In this document: piece after piece, positions 48,520 through 59,601 of the stretch
Layout: every line of letters starts with the position of its first letter
How positions within the stretch are numbered: the first letter of the stretch is position 1
Assembly (NCBI RefSeq): GCF_965638725.1
Contig: NC_134981.1
Coordinates: 47,892,849 to 47,956,848, forward strand
Direction: 5' to 3'
Length of the DNA stretch: 64,000 bases
Source of the DNA: Aptenodytes patagonicus
Lineage: Eukaryota > Chordata > Aves > Sphenisciformes > Spheniscidae
Notes under the pieces: model-generated
Databases searched by the model: none
What the model was told of the DNA's origin: nothing
The model's input: the letters and a program-made list of their open reading frames with translations, nothing else
Translations under genes and position numbers: made by a program

Positions 48520-49689
48520 CTAATCCTCATCACAGTACTCGTTTCTCATTTCTTGTACGTACGAGTCAGAAGTTTCTTCATTAAGATCAAGAGTAAGATC
48601 AGCCCTTCTACTCTCTCTGGGGAACTGCCCGCTGGAAACTGGAGCAGCAATTTTCCTGGAAGAACCTCTTTCTGTGATTGTTTTCCCTTGCAATTCGCGT
48701 ACCCGTGCCCCTAGGGCTGCAGTAGGTTTCCCATCCCACTTCCTCATGTCCTCTCCGTGGTCACACAGGTAAAACCATAGGGTGCCCCGTGGTGTGTACC
48801 CTTTATATTCTCTCTCTTGAGCAAAAGAACGCTGACTCCTAATAGCCGAGATACTGGTCCGTACAGGTGGGGAGTAGGACCTATCCTCTCTGAGTTCCTG
48901 GACCTCCCGGGACAGTTTCTCCACAGCCGAGACGAGGGAGGAAGAGAGACTTTCCTCGTATTGCCGGAGTTGACCAGCCAATTCATCCACCATTTGTTCC
49001 TCTCTGTCTTTCCAGGTCATCACTGCCAATGAATTGGCGTATGACGATGGTGAGCTCCTTATAAACTTCCGCCACATGGGTCGTGTGCACTTGACTTCGT
49101 CTGGATCTTTGGATAGTTGTTCATTGTTCAGGTCATCATAAATCACCTCCAGAACAGCTAATTCTCTCAGAAACTGGATACCTCTCTCCATGGTGGTCCA
49201 CTTGCCTGGGTGACATATGACATCTTCCTTGAAGGGATACCTTTCCTTCACGCTTGACAAGAGTCGCCTCCAAAGGCTGAGGACTCGTGTCCCTTTTCCA
49301 ATCGCTTTGTCAATGCCCCCTTCCCTAGAAAGGGATCCCAGCTGCTTGGCTTCCCTACCCTCTAATTCCAGGCCACTGGCTCCATTATCCCAGCATCGGA
49401 GCAGCCAGGTGACAATATGCTCGCCTGGATGACGACTGAAATCTTTTTGTATATCTCGCAGCTCGCTCAGGGATAGGGATCGGGTGGTTACCATCTCATT
49501 TATGGGTTCTGCCTCTTCCTCCTCCTGTTCTCGTGATGGCCCTGGTTCATCTTCATCCCTTACTAAACGAGTTGATTACTTGTGTATTTCTTCTTGTGTA
49601 TAGGGGCAACTGATATCGGCATGGGTTGGTTCTCTGGTTCAGCCACAGTGCCTGTCGCAGGGGTTTGAGTAGCCGCAGTGCCTGTCGCC
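48520..49689 (-). pseudogene. Provirus A gag, N-terminus missing
   Basis: The open part from 49494 to the TAG at 48520-48522 encodes capsid-like sequence (SLSELRDIQKDFSRHPGEHI, WLLRCWDNGA) and a predicted coiled coil (ELAGQLRQYEESLSSSL region). I see no canonical CCHC zinc knuckle. Upstream, 49495-49689 aligns with provirus B's proline/acidic linker but lacks two segments of roughly 60 and 30 bp, so A belongs to a different lineage from B. The matrix-like N terminus seen in B is absent. Confidence 0.88.
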
Positions 49690-49787
49690 AGGGTTTGTAC
49701 ATGTTAAATATTAGTGTTGGTTTTTGCAGTTTGCTGTGGTCTGCAGTGATTAGTGATGCTTTGCCTGGGAGGTTTGTTATTAAAACA

Positions 49788-51617
49788 ATGGCCTTGAGCT
49801 TAATCTGGTATTTTAGCTTTGTACTGAAGCCATTACTGTACTTCGGGTACCACTTCGTGGAGACAATTAGCAATTACAGTTCTTCCTCTGAGGGTTTTTT
49901 TATGGAGGAAATACAGAATGGCAGCGTCGCTACCTTCTTCTATGATGTTTCCTCCTTCATTACAGTAACTTTTCAGTATCTTGAACATCCTTGGGTAGTT
50001 AAGATACTTCTGTTGGTATCTCTTGGGAATATTGTTTTGGTTTTGTCGAAGGTTAATAAGCAATTTAAGAATATCATCCAGAGATCTGCCCCAAGGCTGG
50101 ATAGTTATGAGTGGCAGGGTGTGTGGGATAGCATGGGCAAGTACCTAGGCCAATGGGCACCCCCAGTGTTTTGGAACTTCACCCCTGAGCAAGTGCGGAA
50201 TCCTGAAAAGTTAGGAGAATATTTGGAAAAAGTATGCTGTCACCCTGGCAACTCCAGAGAGATGCAGCTCATTGCAATGTGCTGGGGCCTGGCCCATGCC
50301 TACCGAGCCCTGTTCAACACCATTCAGTACCCTCAAAGGGAAGAGAAGGTCTCTGGATCTGATGGTAAAACAACAGGCCCTGCGGCCACTCAGACCCCAG
50401 CAACACACCTTGCGGCTGAACCAAAGAGCCAACCTGTGCTGGTATCAGTCGCCCCTGTACACAAGAAGAAATCTTGGAAGCGGAAGTCGGCTCGTTTAGT
50501 AAGGGAGGAAGAAGCTGCTTCTAAAAGGGAGCCTGAGGAAGAAGTGTACGAGGCAGATGACCCTGGAGAAGGGCCATCACGAGAACAGGAGGAGGAGAGC
50601 CGGCCGGTGATCGGGGAGGAGGAAGAGGAAGAACTCATAAACGAGGCAGTAACGACCCGATCTCTATCCCTGAGTGAGCTGCGAGATATATGAAAAGATT
50701 TCAGCCGTCGTCCAGGCGAGCATATTGTCACCTGGCTGCTCCGATGCTGGGATAATGGGGCCAGTAGCCTGGAATTAGAGGGTAGGGAAGCCAAGCAGCT
50801 GGGATCCCTTTCCAGGGAAGGGGGCATTGACAAAGCAATTGGAAAAGGGACACGAGTCCTCAGCCTTTGGAGGCGACTCCTGTCAAGCGTGAAGGAAAGG
50901 TATCCCTTTAAGGAAGATGTCATATGTCACCCAAGCAAATGGACCACCATGGAGAGAGGTATCCAGTACCTGAGGGAATTAGCCATGCTGGAGGTGATTT
51001 ATGATGACCTGAACAATGAGCAGCTACCCAAAGATCCAGATGAAGTCAAGTGCACGCGACCCATGTGGCGGAAGTTTGTAAGGAGCTCACTATCGTCATA
51101 CGCCAATTCATTGGCAGTGATGACCTGGAAAGATGGAGAGGGACAAACAGTGGATGAATTGGCTGGTCAACTCTGGCAATACGAGGAAAGTCTCTCTTCC
51201 TCCCTCATCTCGGGTATGGAGAAACTGTCCCGGGAGGTCCAGCAACTCAGAGAGGATAGGTCCTACTCCCCACCTGTACGGACCAATATCATGGCTATTA
51301 GGAGTCAGCGTTCTTTTGCTCAAGAGAGAGAATATAAAGGGTACACACCACGGGGCACCCTACGGTTTTACCTGCGTGACCACGGAGAGGACATGAGGAA
51401 GTGGGATGGAAAACCTACTTAGAGGCACGTGTACGTGAGTTGCAAGGGAAAACACAAAATCACAAAAGGGGGTTCTTCCAGGAAAATTGCTGCTCCAGTT
51501 TCCAGCGGGCAGTTCCCCAGAGAGAGTAGAAGGGCTGATCTTACTCTTGATCTTAATGAAGAAACTTCTGACTCGTATTTACAGGAAATGAGAAACGAAT
51601 ACAATCAGGAGGACTAG
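49788..51617 (+). pseudogene. Provirus B gag with premature stops
   Basis: Starts at an ATG in good context (AAAACAATGG). The first 301 codons contain two hydrophobic stretches (residues 3-24 and 69-87), a WNFTPEQVRNPEKLGEYLEK helical region, a basic patch (KKKSWKRKSARL) and a strongly acidic segment. A TGA at 50691-50693 falls just before the capsid block. The frame resumes to a TAG at 51420-51422, created by a 7-bp loss that is compensated a little further on by about 4 extra bases. It then runs to the family-conserved TAG at 51615-51617. This is the only copy here that shows the gag N terminus. Confidence 0.9.
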
Positions 51618-54600
51618 AGGGGCCCTGCCTCCAGCCAGGGGGAGGAAAGGGACAACCGGGTTTACTGGACTGTGTGGATTCGGCGGCCTGGCACGTCAGA
51701 CCCACAGAAGTATAAGGCTCTAGTGGACACCGGTGCACAGTGTACCCTAATGCCATCAAGCTATATAGGGGCAGAACCCATCTGTATTTCTGGGGTGACG
51801 GGGGGATCCCAACAGCTAACTGTATTGGAAGCCGAAGTGAGTCTAACTGGGAATGGGTGGCAGAAGCACCCCATTGTGACTGGCCCAGATGCTCCGTGCA
51901 TCCTTGGCATAGACTACCTCAGGAGAGGGTATTTCAAGGACCCAAAAGGGTACCGGTGGGCTTTTGGTATAGCTGCCTTGGAGATGGAGGAAATTAAACA
52001 GCTGTCCACCTTGCCTGGTCTCTCGGAGGACCGTTCTATTGTGGGGTTGCTGAAGGTTGAAGAACAACAGGTGCCAATCGCCACCACAGCGGTGCACCGG
52101 CAGCAATAACACACCAACTGAGACTCCCTGATTCCCATCCATAAGCTGATTCGTCGACTGGAGAGCCAAGGAGTGATCAGCAAGACTCGCTCACCCTTTA
52201 ACAGTCCCATATGGCCAGTGCAAATGTCTGATGGACAGTGGAGACTAACAGTAGACTATCGTGGCCTAAATGAAGTGACGCCACCGCTGAGTGCTGCCGT
52301 GCCAGACATGCTAGAACTTCAATACGAATTGGAGTCAAAGACAGCCAAGTGGTATGCCACAACTGATATTGCTAATGCATTTTTCTCAATCCCTTTGGCA
52401 GCAGAGTGCAGGCCACAGTTTGCTTTCACTTGGAGGGGCGTCCAGTACACCTGGAACCGACTGCCCCAGGGGTGGAAACACAGCCCCACCATTTGCCATG
52501 GACTGATCCAGACTGCACTGGAGCAGGGTGGTGCTCCAGAACACCTGCAATACATTGACGACATCATCGTGTGGGGCAACACAGCAGGAGAAGATTTTGA
52601 AAAAGGGAAGGAAATAGTCCAAATCCTGCTGAAGGCCGGTTTTGCCATAAAACAAAGTAAGGTCAAGGGACCTGCACAGGAGATCCAGTTTTTAGGAATA
52701 AAATGGCAAGATGGACGTCGTCAGATCCCAATAGATGTGATCAATAAAATAACAGCCATGTCTCCACCAACTAGCAAAAAGGAAACACAAGCTTTCTTAG
52801 GCGTCGTGGGTTTTTGGAGAATGCACATTCCAAATTACAGTCTGATTGTAAGCCCTCCATACCAAGTGACCCGAAAGAAGAACGATTTCAAACGGGGCCC
52901 TGAGCAACGACAAGCTTTTGAACAAATTAAAGAGGAGATAGTTCATGCAGTAGCCCTGGGGCCAGTCCGGGTAGGGCAAGATGTAAAAAATGTGCTCTAC
53001 ACCGCAGCCGGGGAGAACGGCCCTACCTGGAGCCTCTGGCAGAAAGCACCAGGGGAGACTCGAGGTCGACCCCTAGGGTTTTGGAGTCGGGGATACAGAG
53101 GATCCGAGGCCCGCTATACTCCAACTGAAAAAGAGATATTGGCAGCATATGAAGGGGTTCGAGCTGCTTCAGAAGTGATCGGCACTGAAGCACAGCTCCT
53201 CCTGGCACCCTGACTGCCGGTGCTGGGCTGGATGTTCAGAGGGAGGGTCCCCTGTACACATCATGCAACTGATGCTACATGGAGTAAGTGGGTTGCACTG
53301 ATCACACAACGGGCTCGAACAGGAAACCCCAGTCGCCCAGGAATCCTGGAAGTGATCATGGATTGGCCAGAGGTCAAAGATTTTGGAATATCGCCAGAGG
53401 AGGAGGTGACGCGTGCTGAGGATGCTCCAATGTGTAATGAACTACCAGAAAATGAGAAGCAATATGCCCTGTTCACTGATGGGTCCTGTCGTCTTGTGGG
53501 AAAGCATCGGAGGTGGAAAGCTGCTGTATGGAGTCCTATGCGACAAGTTGTAGAAACTGCTGAAGGAGAAGGTGAATCGAGCCAATTTGCAGAAGTAAAG
53601 GCCATCCAGCTGGCTTTAGACATTGCTGACCGAGAAAAGTGGCCAGTGCTCTATCTCTATACTGACTCATGGATGGTGGCAAATGCCCCGTGGGGGTGGT
53701 TGCAGCAATGGAAGCAGAGCAACTGGCAGCGCAGAGGCAAACCCATCTGGGCTGCCACATTGTGGCAAGATATTGCTGCCCGGGTGGAGAACCTGGTTGT
53801 AAAAGTCCGTCACGTAGATGCTCACGTACCCAAGAGTCGGGCCACTGAAGAACATCAAAACAACCAGCAGGTGGATCAGGCTGCTAAGATTGAAGTGGCT
53901 CAGGGGGATCTGGACTGGCAACATAAGGGTGAGTTATTTCTAGCTCGGTGGGCCCATGACACCTCAGGTCACCAAGGAAGAGATGCAACATACAGGTGGG
54001 CTCGTGATCGAGGGGTGGACTTGACCATGGACACTATTGCGCAGGTTTTCCATGAATGCGAAACATGCGCTGCAATCAAGCAAGCCAAGCGGTTAAAGCC
54101 TCTCTGGTATGGAGGGCGGTGGCTGAAATATAAATATGGGGAGGCCTGGCAGATCGATTATATCACACTCCCACAAACCCGCCAAGGCAAGCGCCATGTG
54201 CTTACAATGGTGGAGGCAACCACGGGATGGCTGGAAACATATCCCGTGCCCCATGCCACTGCCCGGAACACTATCCTGGGCCTTGAGAAGCAAGTCCTAT
54301 GGCGACATGGCACCCCAGAAAGAATTGAGTCAGACAACGGGACTCATTTCCGAAACAACCTCATAGACACCTGGGCCAAAGAGCACGGCATTGAGTGGGT
54401 GTATCACATCCCCTGTCATGCACCAGCCTCTGGGAAAATTGAACGATACAATGGACTGTTAAAGACTACACTGAGAGCAATGGGTGGCGGGACGTTCAAA
54501 CATTGGGGGACACATTTAGCAAAGGCCACCTGGTTAGTCAACACTCGGGGATCTGCCAATCGAGCAGGCCCTGCCCAGTCAGAACTTTTACGTACTGTAG

Positions 54601-54803
54601 ATGGGAATAAAGTCCCTGCAGTTCACATAAAAAATATGCTGGGGAAAACAGTTTGGGTTATTCCTGCCTCGGGCAAAGGCAAACCCATCCGTGGGATTGC
54701 TTTTGCTCGAGGACCTGGGTGCACTTGGTGGGTGATATGGGAGGATGGGGAAGTCCGATGTGTACCTCAAGGGGATTTGATTTTGGGTGAGAATAGCCAA
54801 TGA
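51618..54803 (+). pseudogene. Provirus B pro-pol with two stops
   Basis: Protease (LVDTGA) and linker up to TAA at 52107-52109; reverse transcriptase with YIDD from 52173 to TGA at 53211-53213; then an uninterrupted 527-codon RNase H-integrase (53220-54803). In that last part RNase H D87 (LFTDGSC) and YTDSW are present. The integrase N-terminal zinc region has H-x4-H and CETC, and the catalytic triad is D313, D372 and E408, an exact D-x35-E spacing. It ends GENSQ with no dUTPase domain after it. All pieces share one frame, so RT is separated from its neighbours only by point stops. Confidence 0.92.
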
Positions 54804-55242
54804 ATTAAATTGTATGATGTTAATTACTATGTAACACTGTATATCATCACTTCTTTGGTGGCTATGTGCCATATCAACGATATCACAGTAAGAATCACCC
54901 AGATTAATGAAGAATGAACTTTGATGCAACCGAGCAAAGTGCAGCGATCATAGAACTGGAGAAGTGCAGCGGTGATGGGACCAAAACTGGCTTCAGCATG
55001 TAAAAAATCCAACACCACACACCTTCTCTCCTGCCCTGAAGGACTGTTATGACAGATGGAACCCAAAGTCATGGACTAAATGAACTCAACGAACATTTTA
55101 GAGGGATGGCCCATAGACTAAGGGAATGATATCTGTGTGTATATATCAAAAGACAGGAAAAGGAGTGGTGTTTAATTGGAATGTATTGGAAAGTGTGGGG
55201 ACCTGGGCATGACATAGATGGTATAGAATAAGTGGTGGATAC
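54804..55242 (+). other. Provirus B noncoding region between pol and LTR
   Basis: No env-like frame. The equivalent zones of A (44888-45333) and C (59602-60056) are homologous but more diverged than pol, with CA/TA microsatellites in A and C that are nearly absent here. Confidence 0.75.
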
Positions 55243-55624
55243 TGTCCTGGTTTCGGCTGGGATAGAGTTAATTTTCTTCCTAGTAGCTGGTACAGTGCTG
55301 TGGTTTGGATTTAGGATGAGAATAATGTTGATAATACATGGATCTTTTAGTTGTTGCTAAGTAGTGCTTACACTAGTCAAGGACTTTTCAGCTTCTCATG
55401 CCCTGCCAGTGAGAAGCTGGGATGGGGCACAGCCAGGACAGCTGACCCAAACTGGCCAAAGGGCTATTCCATACCATGTGACGTCATGTTCAGTATATAA
55501 ACTGGGGGGAGTTAGGCAGGGGAGGGGTGACTGCTGCTTGGGAACTGGCTGGGCATCAGTTGGTGAGTAATTGCATTGTGCATCACTTATTTTGTATATT
55601 CTTTTATCATTATTATTATTATTT
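55243..55624 (+). repeat. 3' LTR of provirus B, left part
   Basis: Begins TGTCCTGGTTTCGGCTGGG. CRE TGACGTCA at 55479-55486. Broken in the ATT microsatellite by a CR1; the sequence resumes at 59045 with ATTTTCCCTTCCTTTTCTGTC (two overlapping short parts) and ends at 59067. Confidence 0.9.
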
Positions 55625-56092
55625 GAGGGCCCGATATGCCGACCGGACCCGTCCCACAGGGAAGTCTGCTGCCTCCCTGGGGCCTGGGTCAGAGACATCA
55701 CTAGGAAGCTCCCTGGTTTGGTACGGCCTTCTGATTACTACCCGCTGCTGGTTATACAGGCTGGCAGTGATGAGGTTGTGGAGAGAAGTCCTGCAGCGAT
55801 CAAAAGGGACTTCAGGGCACTGGGGCGACTGGTTGAAGGATCGGGAGCACAGGTAGTGTTTTCCTCTATCCCTGCAGTGGCAGGGAAGGATACCGAAAGG
55901 AGCAGGAAAACACACCTGATCAACGCGTGGCTCAGGGGCTGGTGCCGTCGGAGGAATTTTGGCTTTTTTGATCATGGGGAGGTTTACATGGCACCGGGCC
56001 TGCTGGTGACAGACGGAGTCCAGCTGTCTCACAAGGGAAAAAGGATCATGGCTCATGAATTGGCAGGGCTCATTGAGAGGGCTTTAAACTAG
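55625..56092 (+). CDS. CR1 ORF1 C-terminal esterase-like domain, 5'-truncated
   Basis: About 155 codons with no internal stop, ending GLIERALN*. Blocks resemble the SGNH-esterase domain of CR1 ORF1 proteins: [11 protein letters not shown] (oxyanion-type block), VVFSSIPAV and [12 protein letters not shown]. In SGNH hydrolases the last block is normally DxxH; here the histidine position is Gln, so the catalytic dyad looks broken. The Ser-containing first block lies in the missing 5' part. ORF2 starts 57 bp after the stop. Role in the LINE: RNA-binding/accessory protein; this copy cannot make it. Confidence 0.75.
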   Translation, partial: EGPICRPDPSHREVCCLPGAWVRDITRKLPGLVRPSDYYPLLVIQAGSDEVVERSPAAIKRDFRALGRLVEGSGAQVVFSSIPAVAGKDTERSRKTHLINAWLRGWCRRRNFGFFDHGEVYMAPGLLVTDGVQLSHKGKRIMAHELAGLIERALN

Positions 56093-56148
56093 GTTCGAAG
56101 GGGGAAGGGGATAAAACCAGGCTCGCTAGAGATGAGCCGAGGGGTGGC

Positions 56149-58953
56149 GTGCCGATGCCGGGGGCGAAATCGATAGCCCAGCTCAAGTGCATATACACCA
56201 ATGCACGCAGCATGGGCGGCAAGCAGGAGGAGCTGGAAGCCATTGTGCAGCGGGAGAGATATGACTTAGTCGCCCTCACAGAAACATGGTGGGGTGACTC
56301 TCACGACTGGAGTGCTGCAATGGATGGCTACAGACTCTTCAGAAGGGACAGGCGAGGAAGGAGAGGCGGTGGGGTGGCCCTGTATGTTAGGGAGTGTTTT
56401 GATTGTATAGAGCTCAACGATTGTGATGATGGTACGGTTGAGTGTCTATGGGTAAGGATGAGGGGGAAGGCCAACGAGGCAGATATCCTGCTGGGAGTCT
56501 GTTATAGACCACCCAACCAGGATGAAGGGGCGGATGAAGCGTTCTATAAGCGGCTGGCAGAAGTCTCTCAATCGCTAGCCCTTGTTCTCGTGGGGGACTT
56601 CAACTTCCCGGATGTCTGCTGGAAATACAACACGGCAGAGAGGAAGCAGTCTAGGAGGTTCCTGGAGTGTGTGGAAGACAACTTCCTGACACAGCTGGTA
56701 AGTGAGCCTACCAGGGGAGGTGCCTCGCTCGACCTGCTGTTTACAAACAGAGAAGGACTGGTGGGAGATGTGGTGGTCGGAGGCCGTCTTGGGCTTAGCG
56801 ACCATGAAATGATAGAATTCTCGCTTCTTGGTGAAGTAAGGAGGGGGGGCAGCAAAACTGCAACCATGGACTTCCGGAGGGCGGACTTTGGCCTGTTCAG
56901 GACGCTGGTTGAGAGAGTCCCGTGGGAGACGGTCCTGAAGGGCAAAGGGGTCCAGGAAGGCTGGACAATCTTCAAGAAGGAAGTCTTAAAGGCACAGGAG
57001 CAGGCTGTCCCTGTACGCCGTAAGAAGAATGGGCGGGGAAGACGACCGGCCTGGCTGAACGGGGAGCTCTTGCTGGGACTCAGGAAAAAAAGGAGAGTTT
57101 ACCGCTTGTGGAAGAAGGGGCAGGCGACTCAAGAAGAGTACAGGGATCTCGTTAGGTTGTGCAGAGAGGAAATGAGAAAGGCAAAAGCCCAGCTAGAACG
57201 CAATCTGGCCGCTGTCGTTAAAGACAACAAAAAAAGTTTTTACAAATATATTAATGACAAGAAGAGAGCCAGGGAGAATCTCCATCCTTTATTGGATGCA
57301 AGGGGGAACATTGTCACCGAGGATGAGGAAAAGGCTGAGGTACTCAATGCCTTCTTTGCCTCAGTCTTTAACAGGCAGACCAGTTATCCTCAGGGTACTC
57401 GGCCCCCCGAGCTGGAAGACGGGGACGGCGAGCAGGATGAACCCCCCGTAATCCAGGAGGAAGCAGTCAATGACCTGCTATGCCACCTGGATGTTCACAA
57501 GTCTATGGGGCCGGATGGGATCCACCCGAGAGTGCTGAGGGAGCTGGCGGAGGTGCTCGCCAAGCCACTCTCCATCATTTATCATCAGTCCTGGTTAACG
57601 GGGGAGGTCCCGGACGACTGGAGGCTTGCCAATGTGACGCCCATCCACAAGAAGGGCCGGAAGGAGGATCCGGGGAACTACAGGCCTGTCAGCCTGACCT
57701 CGGTGCCGGGGAAGATTATGGAGCGGCTCATCTTGAGGGCGCTCACAAGGCATGAGCGGGACAACCAGGGGATCAGGCCCAGCCAGCACGGGTTCATGAG
57801 AGGCAGGTCCTGCCTGACCAACCTAATCTCCTTCTATGACCAGGTGACCCGCCTAGTGGATGAGGGAAAGGCTGTGGATGTGGTCTACCTGGACTTCAGC
57901 AAGGCCTTTGACACTGTCTCCCACAGCATTCTCCTAGAGAAGCTGGCGGCTCACGGCTTAGACAGGTGGACTCTGCGCTGGGTCAAAAACTGGCTGGACG
58001 GCCGGGCCCAGAGAGTTGTGGTGAATGGAGTCAAATCCAGTTGGCGGCCGGTCACGAGCGGTGTTCCCCAGGGCTCAGTACTGGGGCCGGTCTTGTTTAA
58101 TATCTTTATTGATGATCTGGATGAGGGGATTGAGTGCACCCTCAGTAAGTTTGCAGACGACACCAAGTTGGGTGGGAGTGTTGATCTGCTCGAGGGTAGG
58201 AAGGCTCTGCAGAGGGACCTGGACAGGCTGGATGGATGGGCCCAGGCCAACTGTATGAGGTTCAACAAGGCCAAGTGCCGGGTCCTGCACTTCGGCCACA
58301 ACAACCCCATGCAGCGCTACAGGCTTGGGGAAGAGTGGCTGGAAAGCTGCCTGGCGGAAAAGGACCTGGGGGTGTTGGTCGACAGCCGGCTGAACATGAG
58401 CCGGCAGTGTGCCCAGGCGGCCAAGAAGGCCAATGGCATCCTGGCCTGTATCAGAAATAGTGTGGCCAGTAGGAGTAGGGAAGTGATTGTGCCCCTGTAC
58501 TCGGCCCTGGTGAGGCCGCACCTCGAATACTGTGTTCAGTTTTGGGCCCCTCACTACAAGAAGGACGTCGAGGTGCTGGAGCGTGTCCAGAGAAGGGCAA
58601 CGAGGCTGGTGAGGGGTCTGGAGCACAAGTCTTATGAGGAGCGGCTGAGGGAACTGGGACTGTTCAGCCTGGAGAAAAGGAGGCTGAGGGGAGACCTCAT
58701 CGCTCTCTACAACTACCTGAAAGGAAGTTGTAGCGAGGTGGGTGTTGGTCTTTTCTCCGAAGTAACAAGCGATAGGACGAGAGGAAATGGCCTCAAGTTG
58801 CGGCAGGGGAGGTTTAGATTGGATGTAAGGAAAAATTTCTTTACTGAAAGAGTGGTGAAACATTGGAACAGGCTGCCCAGGGAAGTGGTGGAGTCCCCAT
58901 CCCTGGAGGTATTTAAAAGACGTGTAGATGAGGCGCTTAGGGACATGGTTTAG
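56149..58953 (+). CDS. CR1 ORF2: endonuclease-reverse transcriptase
   Basis: Uninterrupted 934 codons, close to full length for CR1 ORF2. AP-type endonuclease blocks: YTNARS (N18), TETWW (E45), GVCYRPP, GDFNFPD (D150, N152) and SDHEMIEF (D218, H219). Reverse transcriptase blocks: [59 protein letters not shown] and the catalytic FADD (668-671). The C terminus ends [18 protein letters not shown] then LRDMV. The ATG chosen is the first one 5' of the endonuclease and fits the ORF1-ORF2 spacing. Predicted to nick DNA and prime reverse transcription at the target. With ORF1 truncated, the copy is unlikely to be autonomous, though ORF2 itself shows no lesion. Confidence 0.95.
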   Translation: MPMPGAKSIAQLKCIYTNARSMGGKQEELEAIVQRERYDLVALTETWWGDSHDWSAAMDGYRLFRRDRRGRRGGGVALYVRECFDCIELNDCDDGTVECLWVRMRGKANEADILLGVCYRPPNQDEGADEAFYKRLAEVSQSLALVLVGDFNFPDVCWKYNTAERKQSRRFLECVEDNFLTQLVSEPTRGGASLDLLFTNREGLVGDVVVGGRLGLSDHEMIEFSLLGEVRRGGSKTATMDFRRADFGLFRTLVERVPWETVLKGKGVQEGWTIFKKEVLKAQEQAVPVRRKKNGRGRRPAWLNGELLLGLRKKRRVYRLWKKGQATQEEYRDLVRLCREEMRKAKAQLERNLAAVVKDNKKSFYKYINDKKRARENLHPLLDARGNIVTEDEEKAEVLNAFFASVFNRQTSYPQGTRPPELEDGDGEQDEPPVIQEEAVNDLLCHLDVHKSMGPDGIHPRVLRELAEVLAKPLSIIYHQSWLTGEVPDDWRLANVTPIHKKGRKEDPGNYRPVSLTSVPGKIMERLILRALTRHERDNQGIRPSQHGFMRGRSCLTNLISFYDQVTRLVDEGKAVDVVYLDFSKAFDTVSHSILLEKLAAHGLDRWTLRWVKNWLDGRAQRVVVNGVKSSWRPVTSGVPQGSVLGPVLFNIFIDDLDEGIECTLSKFADDTKLGGSVDLLEGRKALQRDLDRLDGWAQANCMRFNKAKCRVLHFGHNNPMQRYRLGEEWLESCLAEKDLGVLVDSRLNMSRQCAQAAKKANGILACIRNSVASRSREVIVPLYSALVRPHLEYCVQFWAPHYKKDVEVLERVQRRATRLVRGLEHKSYEERLRELGLFSLEKRRLRGDLIALYNYLKGSCSEVGVGLFSEVTSDRTRGNGLKLRQGRFRLDVRKNFFTERVVKHWNRLPREVVESPSLEVFKRRVDEALRDMV

Positions 58954-59044
58954 TGGGCCTGGTGGTGTTGGGTTGACGGTTGGACTCGATGATCTTAGAG
59001 GTCTTTTCCAACCTCAATGATTCTATGATTCTATGATTCTATGA

Positions 59045-59067
59045 TTATTTTCCCTTCCTTTTCTGTC
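59045..59067 (+). repeat. 3' LTR of provirus B, right part (cut)
   Basis: Short continuation of the LTR after the CR1, matching the solo LTR at 39264-39813, and cut by the end of provirus C's LTR. Confidence 0.8.
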
Positions 59068-59601
59068 TGTCGTGGTTTAATTTCAGTCGGCAATTAAGTA
59101 CCACGCAGCCGCTCACTCACTCCCCCCACCCGGTGGGATGGGGGAGAGAATTGGAAGAGCACAAGTTAGAAAAAACTCGTGGGTTGAGATAAAAACAGTT
59201 TAATAATTGAAATAAAATGATAATAATAATATGATGATAATAATACACAAAACAAGTGATGCACAGTACAATTGCTCACCACCCACCCACCGATGCCCAG
59301 CCAGTCCCCGAGCAGCGGCCCCCCCGGCCAGCTTTCCCCAGTTTATGTACTGAGCATGACGTCACATGGTATGGAATGTCCCTTTGGCCGGTTTGGCTGT
59401 GCCCCCTCCCAGCTTCTTGTGCACCTCCAGCCTTCTCACTCGGTAGAGCATGGGAAGCTGAAAAGTCCTTGGCTAGTGTAAGCACTATTTAGCAACAACT
59501 GAAACATCGGTGTGTTATCAACATTGTTCTCATATTAAATCCAAAACACTGTACCAGCTACTAGGAAGGAAATTAACTCTATCCCTGCCGAAACCAGGAC
59601 A
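59068..59601 (-). repeat. 3' LTR of provirus C
   Basis: 534 bp with family termini and intact CRE TGACGTCA at 59357-59364. Confidence 0.92.

Larger units (their letters stand above)
44351..49689 (-). mobile_element. Provirus A, ERV-L-like, 5'-truncated
   Basis: Minus-strand order from right to left: partial gag, TAG, protease, reverse transcriptase, RNase H, integrase, about 450 bp of noncoding DNA (44888-45333) and a 3' LTR (44351-44887). There is no 5' LTR or primer-binding site: homology to the family stops in gag near 49689, where it meets provirus B in opposite orientation. A purine-rich GGCGTGGATA precedes the LTR as a weak polypurine tract. No env or dUTPase frame. Class III/ERV-L assignment rests on pol type, lack of env and 5-bp duplications of family LTRs. 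Confidence 0.88.
55625..59044 (+). mobile_element. Young CR1 LINE with open ORF2, copy 3
   Basis: About 3.4 kb, 5'-truncated within ORF1 but holding the rest of ORF1, all of ORF2, the 3' UTR and three to four ATTCTATG units. It inserted into provirus B's LTR at an ATT repeat, so the target duplication cannot be separated from the microsatellite. The open ORF2 makes it the least decayed CR1 in the window and shows CR1 activity after provirus B. Confidence 0.95.
49690..59067 (+). mobile_element. Provirus B, ERV-L-like, head-to-head with A, split by CR1
   Basis: Plus-strand leader (about 100 bp), gag, TAG, pro-pol, about 440 bp of noncoding DNA and a 3' LTR (55243-55624 continuing at 59045-59067). 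The 5' LTR is missing; B starts at the junction with A. Its LTR is interrupted by a CR1 and then cut off at TTTTCTGTC by provirus C. The tract GAATAAGTGGTGGATAC sits before the LTR. Pol is about as similar to A and C as they are to each other. Confidence 0.9.

Noticed and set aside
44351-55242. Inverted arms as a fold-back sequencing or assembly artefact
   Set aside because: The arms carry different stop codons, indels and point changes, so they are not two reads of one strand. A misjoin of two real proviruses is still possible and is listed as a check.
58075-58863. 262-codon antisense frame in CR1, also present at 13907-14695
   Set aside because: It recurs only because both CR1 copies share the ORF2 sequence; it mirrors ORF2 codon structure and has no independent signal.
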